Shown here: in pieces, positions 34,717 to 44,675 of the stretch
Numbering within the stretch: the stretch's first letter is position 1
How the letters are laid out: the number at the start of each line of letters is the position of its first letter
From: Conchocele bisecta
Lineage: Eukaryota; Mollusca; Bivalvia; Lucinida; Thyasiridae
Length of the DNA: 64,000 nt
NCBI GenBank assembly: GCA_029237695.1
Contig: CM055271.1
Span: 37,692,462-37,756,461, forward strand
Direction of reading: 5' to 3'
The notes under the pieces: model-generated
Told to the model about the DNA's origin: nothing
What the model saw: the letters and a program-made list of their open reading frames with translations, nothing else
The model's database searches: none
Program-made: the position numbers and the translations under genes

Positions 34717-34975
34717 AGACAAGCCAGAACATAGACTGGTCATAAACTTGATACGCTAGGTGTTCTCATATTGCACGAAGTGTTCCTGAAGTGTTTATAC
34801 ATGCACGTCGCGCGACATGTCTGTTTGCGCATATACATAACGGTGTCGTGGAGTGGCGTGGTGGTAAAAGTTGTCTCATTGAATTTACAACACCAAGTGT
34901 ATGTGCTGAGCCCAAATGCACAGTTCCGCAGTGCGTTAATTAAAATATATCATAAACGTAATGTTGTACACACCC

Positions 34976-35240
34976 GCATGCGTTAATCTTGCACATAGCA
35001 TCAACGTTTCTGAACACCTACTGAGCAATGCGAACTCGTAATCAAGCACTTTGATTGTCTGAGCCTGAGCTGTAGCACAGCTCAGGCTCATCCAATCAAG
35101 TTGCTTGATTGATGCACAGCTACGTCTCAGCCGTCAACGTTGCTGGATTGTTAGACAACTCGGGCTCAGCCAATCAAGTTGCTATTTCGAAATAAAGACA
35201 GTGAAAAGATCGGCGAGATAGCCCAGGCGGATGAGGATGT
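34976..35240. mobile_element. Family E hairpin element plus second partial stem
   Basis: CACCCGCATGCGTTAATCTT left end; hairpin GTCTGAGCCTGAGCTGTAGC/ACAGCTCAGGCTCATCC. A second half-hairpin (CAACTCGGGCTCAGCCAATC) and right end AGCCCAGGCGGATGAG follow. Confidence 0.7.
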
Positions 35241-35469
35241 AATTTAGGAGCACACCTTCCCAGTGTCCGTGTACATGTACGATGTAAGTATGTACTTGCC
35301 GTCATGAATGATACATCCGGCATATTTGGTTGTAATCGGAAGCACGGGAACTATGGGATGTGTGACCAGTGTAGGTCCTGAGCAACTGGTTCACTCTTGT
35401 ATCGTGATCGCGAGCTATATTATGTGTTATAGCACGCCGTGTTTCATTGGTGGAATGGCGAACCGTGCA

Positions 35470-35696
35470 GGGGGCCGTTGTACTAAGCTTCGCACGAGTA
35501 AAATGGTTGTAAGCGCAAACTTATGATAGTCTAGAAATTTCATATTAACACTGTTTTCTTGTAAACGATTATTGTATTTACATTTATTGAGCATATACGC
35601 AATACATGTACATTCATCAATTGAAATGTCCAGGGGATCTTAAATCTGCACTTACGAACATTGTAATCGTACGAAAAGTTTAGTGAAACGACCCTC
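35470..35696. mobile_element. Family D palindromic MITE, diverged
   Basis: AGGGGGCCGTTGTACTAAGC to AAAGTTTAGTGAAACGACCC. The central palindrome is reduced to GAGCATATACGCAA. Confidence 0.7.
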
Positions 35697-36077
35697 AGAT
35701 CTGCATACATACTGGTTGTAAAACGCATAAACACCATTTAACCCGTCACGACACCATTGTACTATGAATTGCTCTATCCCTCAGTGTACAATAAGTGTAT
35801 ATACAAATCCGTTGCTATGAATTGGCGCATAGTAAGCAATCAAACAAGTACAGTCGAACATGTGCTAAAGACCGCCCCCGAATAGCAATCACTTGGCTGT
35901 AAAGGCCACAGTTTTGTTGTCACAATGACACAATTACTGTATAAATGACCCTGCGAATAAAGACCACCTGCGAATAAAGACCACCTGTGAATAAAGGCCA
36001 GATTTGTCACTTCCCATGACTGGCCTTTATTCACAGGTTTGACTGTATGTGTTTTATTATAGTGACATTTACAGTTT

Positions 36078-36186
36078 ACCCTACAGTGGGATCAGCGTGT
36101 AAGTGCACACACGAACGAACACGACTGGTTGGAACCAACCTGTCGTGTTCGTTCGTGTGTGCACTTACACGCTGACCCTACTGTAC
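36078..36186. repeat. Perfect 50-bp-arm hairpin
   Basis: TACAGTGGGATCAGCGTGTA, then AGTGCACACACGAACGAACA, and their complements meet at TGGTTGGAACCAA. It is nearly uninterrupted. One copy only. Confidence 0.85.
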
Positions 36187-36479
36187 ATGCTAAGCCAATC
36201 GCTGGTCAGCATTGTACTACTCTTTATTTCACATATTGTAATGTTTAGCCCCAATAAGTTACATGTTACCAGATTTAATGATTAACTGGAAATGGAAAAT
36301 CAATATTTAGATATGACATTGCATTTTAACTTGGCTGAACAATAAGTATGTTATTGTTCGCCTATTTGATTTTTCAGGAACTAAATGCTGCGGTCGCTAG
36401 CGCTCCCTCGCGTTTAATTCCTTAAACATCCAATACGTGAACAACTAGCAAATGTGGCCTGTCGACGCACTTAGGGCCC

Positions 36480-36858
36480 CTATTTGAAAACTTTCAAATA
36501 AATAAAAAGACAGACGGACGGACGTACAATCAGTAGCGAGGCTAATTATATTAATGCGGAAGGAGGTATCGGTACTAAGTAATGCATGTGTGCGATATGA
36601 AAATATTTGCTGAAGGCAAACGGAAAATATAGGTGATTTGAGAAACTCTTACAAAAACATTCAAATAAATAAACAGACAGACGGACGGACGGACGGACGT
36701 ACGATCAGTAACGAGGTTAATTGCATTAATGTGGAAGGATGTATCATTACTAAATAATACATGTACATGTGTGCAATATTAGCTGAAGGCAAACAGAAAG
36801 CATAGGTGATTTGAGAAACACTTACGCAGGCAGGCAGGCAGGCAGGCAGGCAGGCATT
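36480..36858 (+). mobile_element. Two-unit pearl-like array with (GGAC)n and (GGCA)n
   Basis: Two ~180-bp units begin AAATAAATAAA(A/C)AGACAGACGG. They share CAGTA(G/A)CGAGG, GCTGAAGGCAAAC and TAGGTGATTTGAGAAAC. A (GGCA)8 microsatellite ends the array at about 36826-36855 and abuts a family D right end (36855-36892). Confidence 0.7.
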
Positions 36859-36924
36859 TTAGTCGTACGCAGTTTTAGTGAAACGGCCCTCAGATATTTT
36901 ACTACTGCTAAAGGACATATCGAT

Positions 36925-37006
36925 GGTCTAATAACATAAGGTCGTAACTGCTATGCTTTAGCATAGCAGTTACGACCTTCTGTTACTAGACCATCGATGT
37001 GTCAAA
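36925..37006. repeat. Hairpin CGATGGTCTAATAACATAAG
   Basis: A ~39-bp stem including GGTCGTAACTGCTATGC closes at TTTAGCAT. It lies between the family D end and family I. Confidence 0.75.
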
Positions 37007-37011
37007 TACAG

Positions 37012-37290
37012 GCGTCATATGAGACACGACATGTGATTTAGTACATTCGGACATCTGCGTAATTTCATTAAATAAGTTTACACAATTTACAATATATTTC
37101 ATAAATAAATTCAAAAGTTGACAATAGTTTCAGGGTACATGCGGAATATAATTCCGCATGTACTCTGAAAATATTGTCAACTTTTGACGCCATTTACGGA
37201 AAATATTATACATTTTGTAAACGTATTTCGTGAAATTACGCAGATGTCCGAAGGTACAAACTCACATACACGTAACATGTCTCATATTTG
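37012..37290. mobile_element. Family I palindromic MITE
   Basis: CATATGAGACACGACATGTG to its degenerate complement; centre TGCGGAATATAATTCCGCA. The ~25 bp around the centre is a perfect palindrome. Confidence 0.85.
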
Positions 37291-37849
37291 ATATATAGTC
37301 AGCAACTTTCAATAGCATATGACATTTGTACTGCATGGGTCTACTCTTTTTCTCCATATGTTTTATCCGTGCATTTTAAACAAAACGTTTATTGCGTGTA
37401 AACACAGTTTCCTACTGCTTGTATTGTAACATATTTTAGATCCAATAAAGTTTAATAAGTATGTCTATATATATATATTCAGAAACGTTGACATATTGTC
37501 AAGATTTACGCAGGCAGTTGTATAGCGACAACTACAAAAACACATTCAGAGAGGTAAATGGATAAGTAGATCACGTGACAAACACGTAATGACCGTACCA
37601 AAGTAATTTTTGTCAGGAAATCTAATTCGGCTCCTCCAAAGTCAGTGTCATATAACCGGCTGCTACATGTGTATAGTTGCAGTGGCTTGTCACACAATAA
37701 AATGGAGCTTAATATGGTAGCCATGGCCACTCTGGTGCCTGCTCTGGCTGCTGCTACATGTAGCATTGTCCTTCAAAATGATAAGGATCAAAATACCGTC
37801 CGTTACATGTAGTTGCATGACTCCTGTTTAATCGAGGCTTTCCGATCAC

Positions 37850-38066
37850 TTCGTTCTCGGACAATTCGTTATCAAGTTAATTTGTAACCATTTTGTTAAT
37901 TCGTTCTCTTTTGCACTTCCATTTGTTTTCATGGCTAGTAAATTCGTTCTCGTTTGTCATTGGCCAAACTGAGGATGAATTGACTTGAGAAATAATTGAC
38001 ATGATAACGAATTAACGTGATAACGAATTAAGAACGAATTGACTTCAGGACGATTTGACTTGATCA
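37850..38066. repeat. Degenerate foldback of ATTCGTT/AACGAAT units
   Basis: TTCGTTATC, TTCGTTCTC and TTAATTCGTTCTC occur in the left part and GATAACGAATTAA and AGAACGAATTGACTT in the right part. It may be an old relative of family A; the units no longer align well. Confidence 0.4.
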
Positions 38067-38347
38067 ATAATTGTACTTACATAACATGCATATTACGGGG
38101 CCGCAGTACACGCCGCGTGATACAATTGCATCAATTTCAAAATTTCAGTGCGACGATTGTGAACTTGTCTGGTGACGTAATAGCGAGTTCATGAGACACA
38201 TGCATTACGTAGGTGTTGACTTGGCCCCGGAATGAGCATTGTCTACAGCCATTGACAAACAGCACGCGCTGTACGTTTGAACACGGCTGTGGTCGGTGTC
38301 GAACAACGAACGAGCCTGAACATCTGTGAATGTATCCATCCTCTAGA

Positions 38348-38520
38348 GCTCAGAGTTACCCCTGCACAGATTATCAACGTGTCTGAGTATATATAAGCAA
38401 TGCCAATTTGCACTGCTCAGGCTCAGCCAAGCAAGCTCCTTGATCTGGAGCAAAATATTCAAGAATTTTGAAATACACACATGGACAAATAATGGCAAGA
38501 TCAGCGCAGGCGGTGGTGTA
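38348..38520. mobile_element. Family E element, degenerate
   Basis: The half-hairpin ACTGCTCAGGCTCAGCCAAG and right end AAGATCAGCGCAGGCGGTGG remain. Confidence 0.6.
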
Positions 38521-38554
38521 TCAATGGTTTTGGAACCTTAGTCGGCTTGCAAAT

Positions 38555-38905
38555 TATTATAGGAATGAATGGCCTTTTTGTGGAAATTATCGGGGTATAA
38601 ACTTGGAAAAGTCGCGGGAATACTGGATGAAGGCCGGAAGGCCTCGTCCAGTATTCCCGCGACTTTTCCAAGTTTATATCCCCGATAAATTCCACAAAAA
38701 TGTCATTCATTCCTTATAATTCCAGCATTTGAAATAAATTCATGAAGAAAATGTGTTTATTTTCCGTTTTCTTAAGAATTATTTTAACTGCGCCTCACGG
38801 TTACGGAAAGTAGTTCGGCATGGGAGTTTACTGGGATATAAATTTTGGACAGAAATTGCTACGGGCCAATCAAATGTTAGGGAATTGTGTAAATATTTTT
38901 GTGCT
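38555..38905 (+). mobile_element. Family H element
   Basis: Hairpin GGAATGAATGGCCTTTTTGT with complement, centre GGCCGGAAGGCC near 38634. The tail has GCATGGGAGTTTACTGGG and GGGCCAATCAAATGTTAGGG. It is over 90% similar by eye to the 20300 and 54519 copies. Confidence 0.85.
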
Positions 38906-39344
38906 GGAATTATACGTACATGTATCTACGAGTATAAGATTTTCCAGTGATTTCTACGCCAATCAATTGTTTGGATGACGCCATTTATAAATAAAAAACA
39001 CGCCAATGTTCCGAGATATGTTTCAATCAATATCGCCAAATCGATAATCGATGAAAGATGCTTGTCTAACTCTGCGATGTAAGCTACGTTATTAGATACG
39101 GTGTCGCTGTCGAGTTTTCCGATAGCTCAAGTACAATTGCTTGTAGCGGGTATTTATCAACATCAACATCTAGACGTACATTTAACATTTTGGAAATCCT
39201 GTCTGCATGTACGTAATATGTCGACTTTCGTTACGAACGTAGTATTGTTAATATTTTACTATACCATGTTATTTATTATAAACTTTATTTTACAACGAGT
39301 ACAAACTAGCTAGCGCGAGAGCACTTATGCAAATGCTTTCGTTG

Positions 39345-39480
39345 ACACAGATGAAGGCATAAGGGCGGTCATTGGAGGAAACCGGAGTACCCGGAGGAAA
39401 CGCATTTGTCCGATCTGGCGACCATCATACCATCTCACATAGGATCGAACCAGGGGTCGCATTGGTGAGAAGCGCGCTCG
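39345..39480 (-). mobile_element. SINE-like element with tRNA-like B box
   Basis: On the reverse strand, CTTCTCACCAATGCGACCCC is followed by the B-box TGGTTCGATCC, then by a core whose + strand reads AAACCGGAGTACCCGGAGGA. It is the better-preserved of the two copies (other at 11650). The core may be one of the domains conserved among metazoan SINEs; I recall such a motif but cannot verify it here. Confidence 0.55.
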
Positions 39481-39929
39481 TTTCCGATTGCCGTAATTGG
39501 ACAACCATGAACAATACCATGTTCAAAGTGATTATTAAATGAATTGGCTTATATGCCTACATTAGCATGGAGCCTCTCTAAACCGAACACCCTGGGATCA
39601 AAAATAAATACTAAGAAATGTTTGTTTACAAATCAAAGGCTTTACATGGCTTATGATCAATAGTGCATGATACCAGGCCGGAGGTCATCAATTTGATAAG
39701 CCGGGGAAATTGTCAAATGAAATAGTCACGTAGGCAATGACAATTATATCGCCAATAAAATACCGTGTCCACTGAACTGGAAAATACACAAACAACCGCC
39801 TAATCGGGGTCACGTGCCAACAGATAATGGGTTAACAGCATGTGGGACTATGACATTTTCAGATTGCTTGGATTTGTGTGCACAATTGTGCGTACATTGT
39901 AGAAGGTCTCTATATGCTCAAACCATATC

Positions 39930-40125
39930 CGTACATATATCGTATATACGTACGAATATCGTATATTTGTATAATATTCGTATAGTATAATATGTTTGTA
40001 AACGAACGGTACAATACGCTGAAACGTACAAACGTACCAATATTATACGATCATACTATATGCCCATTAAATATACTAATAGTATACGTATACGATATGT
40101 ATACAATACGTATATATACAGATAG
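39930..40125. repeat. Cryptic CGTATA/TACGTATA simple-sequence tract
   Basis: Short words such as ATCGTATATACGTACGAATA and TAGTATACGTATACGATATG dominate without a fixed period. Confidence 0.5.
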
Positions 40126-40187
40126 GTAACCATCAGCCAGGCGCTACTGTACGTGCATGGTCATACATGTACACTTATAAACGAATG

Positions 40188-40432
40188 TAACCCTTTAAAC
40201 CCTAAGGAACTGGAATGGACTGTGATATGCTAATGTTCCGACCAATCCAATGGTCACAAAATGATTTTCAAATTCGTCCATTTATGAAAAGGGGGTGTTT
40301 TTGTTCTAAGAAATATGAAAATTACTTGCAAAAAGTGCAGATCCTGCTGAGACGGCTCGTTACGAGCCGGCTCATCTGGATCTGCACTGTTTGCATAAAC
40401 CGCTATAGCGGGCTTTCGGGTTCAAAGGGTTA
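40188..40432. mobile_element. Family M element, full copy
   Basis: AACCCTTTAAACCCTAAGGA to GGCTTTCGGGTTCAAAGGGT. The centre is the hairpin GATCCTGCTGAGACGGCTCG/TTACGAGCCGGCTCATC in GTGCAGATCC outer stems. Family L begins immediately after. Confidence 0.75.
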
Positions 40433-40940
40433 AAGGTACATGCCCACTCACTAGGCACAAACATTTTTTTAGCCATGTAGGAATTAAATAACTGTGTCAC
40501 TATTACACCAAACGATTATTCAAAATTACAAGTGCTCTCTATACAGATATCTTAATTTAATAATATTATTTGACTGATAGTGACTTGCGGTGGTATCAGG
40601 CCATTTTCATATGCAAATGAGGCATTACATTTTTTAATTATTTATACTAATTATGAGTCACCTGAAAAAAAGATATTTTCGACAGATTATAAAGTATGAT
40701 CAATGCACATTAAAAAATAAATACAGAGAATAAATAGTAATGTCCTTTAACATTTTAAGGAAATACGGTTATCGCCGCTGATACATTATGGAAGTTTATG
40801 TCTGATATAAAATGTATAATAATGCCAATCAATAAGTGGGGTAATGGTGAATGAATGTGTAATTTGCCAGAAAATGTCTCAGATGATGTCTCTGATATAA
40901 AGAACAATGTGCGCCTACTGAGTGGGCATCTACCTTTAAA
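40433..40940. mobile_element. Family L inverted-repeat element, full copy
   Basis: The termini are AAAGGTACATGCCCACTCAC and the complement of GAGTGGGCATCTACCTTT. The ~505-bp interior is AT-rich and non-coding. A left-half copy is at 41405 and a right-half copy at 15541. Confidence 0.75.
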
Positions 40941-41034
40941 ATGCTACAAGTGAAAGTTATCTGTGACGTAGTCGATGACGTGATGTCAAGTCAAAGCAAT
41001 GCAGGTGGCTACTAACTACGATCGCATCAGCGGT

Positions 41035-41212
41035 AAATATGAATGCTATATGTAGCAAAAAAACTAGCATATACAACGCTAGTCCATTTATGAAAAGGGG
41101 GTGTTTTTGTTCTCAAAAATATGAAAATTACTTGCAAAAAGTGCAGATCCTGATGAGACGGCTCGTCACGAGCCGGCTCATCTGGATCTACACTTTTTGC
41201 CAATACCACCCA
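41035..41212. mobile_element. Family M element, partial
   Basis: CCATTTATGAAAAGGGGGTG, TGCAAAAAGTGCAGATCC and the hairpin GATGAGACGGCTCGTCACGAGCCGGCTCATC (about 41152-41182). Confidence 0.7.
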
Positions 41213-41404
41213 CTATACAGGTCTGTGATGTTGAAACGGCTAAAGCTGGGTCTATTAATACCACATTTGTACTTAAATAATCGTACTGAAAATAACAGAC
41301 TGAGTCTGAATGCATTCAATAACCATAAACAGACTCCCCAGACAATTAAGAATACACAAAAGTCACTTTGAAACAATATCTGAGTTCGACGACGACAAAA
41401 GAGA

Positions 41405-41716
41405 CATTAAAGGTACATGCCCACTCAGTAGGCACTAGCATGTTCTTATTATGAATCAAATAAGTGTATAATTGTGTCAGTACTCCACAAGTTCTAATAA
41501 TTACGAGTGCCCGCTATACCGATAATCATTTAGTAACATTTATTTTACTAATAGTGACTCGCGGTGGTATCAGGCTATTTTCATATTCAAATAAGGCATG
41601 ACATGTTCTAATTATTTATACCAATTAAATGCGTCACCTGAAAATATTTTCGACAGATTATAAAGTATGATCATTGCACATCAAATCATAAATACAGCGA
41701 ATAAATAGTCATGTCC
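41405..41716 (+). mobile_element. Family L element, left half
   Basis: TTAAAGGTACATGCCCACTC through ATTATAAAGTATGATCATTG. It is cut at about 41717 by a family E fragment. Confidence 0.7.
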
Positions 41717-41830
41717 GTTAGCACAGCTCAGGCTCAGGCACTCAAGCTGCTTGATATCAAGCAAAATTTTCAAGTATTTGAACTAAAGAAAATTAAAGAT
41801 ATCGACAATATTAGCGCAGGAGGTACGGTG
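41717..41830. mobile_element. Family E element, right half
   Basis: TAGCACAGCTCAGGCTCAGG then AATATTAGCGCAGGAGGTAC. Confidence 0.65.
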
Positions 41831-42141
41831 CATGTACCAAGATTGTTGCAAATATTGTAAATGTATTTTCTGCCAGCCGATGGCATTATTCTAACTATGC
41901 ATATGAATCACGGCACATAACTAGGAATCATCGGCATAACAGCTATGAATGCGTGGAAACTGCCCTCATTATATGATACAAAAATAATTTAATAGGATAT
42001 GTGTCACAGTTTGAAGTCTAACAGACGAATCCCAGTAGAGTCGAACGACACCAGAAACTGAAATATCTCATAGCAGGTTCTGATTATTTTTTGTCGTATT
42101 AATACTACAGCTATGTATTCACTTACATAATACAATGTACC

Positions 42142-42378
42142 AGGGGGCTGTTGGACGAAACTTCGTACGACTAAAATGTTCGTAAGTGCACATCTGTAGA
42201 TTTCACATTAACAACGTTTTCTTGTAAACCATTATTTGATTTTTTACATGTATTGAGCATAGGCTGCATATGCAGCCTATGCTCAATAAATGTAAATCCA
42301 TCAATTGAAATTTCCAGACGATCCTAAATTTTCACTTACGAACATTTTAGTCGTACGGAGTTTAGTGAAACGGGCCCC
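42142..42378. mobile_element. Family D palindromic MITE, full copy
   Basis: GGGGGCTGTTGGACGAAACT to GTTTAGTGAAACGGGCCCC. The centre GGCTGCATATGCAGCC is intact. Confidence 0.85.
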
Positions 42379-42383
42379 AGCCT

Positions 42384-42780
42384 ACTGTCTGTTTAACGAA
42401 CCCTGCCCAAATTTTACGGATATATCCCACAATGCAGAAACAATAATTTTGTTTCTATAATATTGAATTTTATCCAAATTTAAGAAAGAGGCTTCTGTTT
42501 ATTTCGTAAAATTTGGTCCAATATTTATTTTATTACGAAAAAGATTTCTCTATGGGAATTTAACATGGGGAAAAAGAGGTGGAGAACATGAACGGGGAGT
42601 CGAAAAGCGAAAACGTTTGGAAATTGACATTGAAACCTGTCTAGATACATGTAGCTCGGAAATGATGTAATTAAGAAAACAAAAGTTACATTTTGAAAAT
42701 CGGTCCACTAGCTATTTCTAAAATTGGAGAAAAAAAATCCCCATGTTAAATCCCCATGTTAAATCCCCATAGACATCGCA
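42384..42780. mobile_element. Family K element, left half plus interior
   Basis: CTGTCTGTTTAACGAACCCT then GCCCAAATTTTACGGATATA match the left end at 14816. The right end is not present. CCCCATGTTAAATCCCCAT is locally duplicated near 42738-42770. Confidence 0.7.
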
Positions 42781-42831
42781 TGCTTAAGCTGCACAATATT
42801 CAACTATTTTGTAATACGATATTAATAATTA

Positions 42832-43035
42832 TTTAAAATATGTTCCGTAAATGGCGTCAAAAGTTGACAACATTTTCAGAGTACATGCGGAATATACTTC
42901 CGCAAGTACTCTGAAAATTTTGTCAACTTTTGACTTAATATATGAAAAATATTCTAAATTTTGTAAACGTATTTAATGAAATTACGCAGTTGTCCAAAGG
43001 TACAGCATCCCATGGCATGTCTCATATGTACTTCA
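42832..43035. mobile_element. Family I MITE, partial left
   Basis: ATGGCGTCAAAAGTTGACAA with an imperfect centre TGCGGAATATACTTCCGCA. The right end CATGGCATGTCTCATATGT is present. Confidence 0.75.
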
Positions 43036-43054
43036 TTCATTAGAAGCTGGATTC

Positions 43055-43142
43055 GAAAACTGACCATATGACGCTTGCAATGGTTTGATAGCATTTCAGA
43101 ATCATTTCCAATGGAAATGATTCTGAAGTGCTGTCAAACCAT
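43055..43142. repeat. Hairpin centred on TTTCCAATGGAAA
   Basis: CAATGGTTTGATAGCATTTC and its degenerate complement. Confidence 0.7.
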
Positions 43143-43165
43143 GTTTAGCAGCAGACAGATCAAGT

Positions 43166-43370
43166 GTACACAACCGCCTGCGTTAATTCTTCCCAAGTTA
43201 ACAACGTTTCTGAACATCCATTTGCAATCATGGCAACGCAATCAAACAATTTGATTGTGCACAACTCAGGCTCAGGTAATCAAATTGCTTGAGTTCAAAA
43301 ACAAGTTCAAATATCGTCAAATAAGTACATTGTAAATTGACAAATATTGGCGTGAGTAACGCAGGGGAAA
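43166..43370. mobile_element. Family E element with deleted hairpin
   Basis: CACAACCGCCTGCGTTAATT to GTGAGTAACGCAGGGGAAAG. The core shows TTGATTGTGCACAACTCAGG, so half of the stem is missing. Confidence 0.65.
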
Positions 43371-43377
43371 GTATATG

Positions 43378-43570
43378 TTGTTATCACGCAGTTGAACCGT
43401 CTCGACGAGACGGTTCAAATGCGTGGTAACAAGATATACTTTCTCGATTAGACGGTTCAACTGTGTTATAACAACGTACATTTTCATTGAGACATACTGA
43501 CATGTATAGTATCTGTATTTCTTAATGACAGTGTGTGCTGTTACATGTACACGTACCACTCATTTGAACT
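43378..43570. repeat. Hairpin related to 692-798
   Basis: GTTGAACCGTCTCGACGAGA and the complement TCAAATGCGTGGTAACAAGA, followed by a second AGACGGTTCAACTG. Confidence 0.65.
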
Positions 43571-44230
43571 GTCTTATCCGCGGAGTCTGATCAGCGCCTA
43601 CCCAGTTGTCAATTCAGTAAAGGAAATGGCGTTCCTATCGCCATCATCTTGATCATCTAACTATGCGATTATGCAAGTTGATCAGAATTTAAACTGGTCC
43701 GTGTTGTCGCCCGGTTGACCGTTAATGAACTACAATTTCAACACCGGGTTTGCCATGTCGGGTTAATTATCGGATTTCCAGTGGCAGTAATTTTAACAGG
43801 CCATTAAATGTACATGTATGCATGTCTTTAACTGCCGATACGCACCATTTTCGTGCATAGATGTAGTTTCAGTTACAAACACATTGCGTGTAGAGTATCT
43901 TACACGGTGCTGGTTTAATATGATATTTAATTAACCAGCCAGTTTACTCTATAATTTTAATCAACAAGTATAAACATGCGTGTTCTGTTGTGCCGTGGTA
44001 CATTACTTACGTGTGTACAAGATTCGCTAATTGACACCGAGACGTCAAAGCACGTCGGAAATCTACATTTGTCTGATTTCCTGAAGTGTCATCTTTCACG
44101 AACTTTCGCTAATGGAACTCGCTGTTCATTTCATCAACGTGTGACAGGGAAACTGATGACACGTAATTGAAACTCTCACACAGCGCCACCTATGGTGGTC
44201 AGTATATGTCGTTGGCACATGTACACAGCA
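43571..44230. other. Unannotated stretch
   Basis: No gene or repeat is recognised. A 64-codon open frame at 43976-44170 lacks any domain. Confidence 0.4.
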
Positions 44231-44572
44231 CACATCATGCTCAGTCAATCGATCTGCTTGATTACAAGCACAGGATCCAAGTATTTTTAAATAACACAAT
44301 TTGACATATATAATGGATCTATTTATAGAGATACAGTTCTATGCTAGATTTCAGCGTTTATTTCTTACTGAAAAGCACAAATAATGAGTTTTGCGAACAG
44401 TGTAGACTCAGATCAGACTGCACATATCCCATATGTTACCTGTACAAGTATATGTACATGTTCAAGTTTTAGTCGTACGAAGTTCAGTGTAACGGCCCCC
44501 TGATATACTATCGCCATATAAAGCTTCACTGCACTATTGTAATAGCTTCTAATAATAGAGTACAGTTGCGGC

Positions 44573-44592
44573 TATAGCCCTGTCCGATAAGG
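44573..44592 (+). repeat. Left terminal inverted repeat
   Basis: TATAGCCCTGTCCGATAAGG pairs with the right terminus with one mismatch at position 16. An inner motif CTTCCGGATGGCA follows at 44648-44660. Confidence 0.85.
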
Positions 44593-44675
44593 GGATGTTA
44601 TCTCCCTTAGCGAAATTACGGTTCCTGATTTCCCGCAATGCACCGCTCTTCCGGATGGCAACACTCGTTGTTGAC

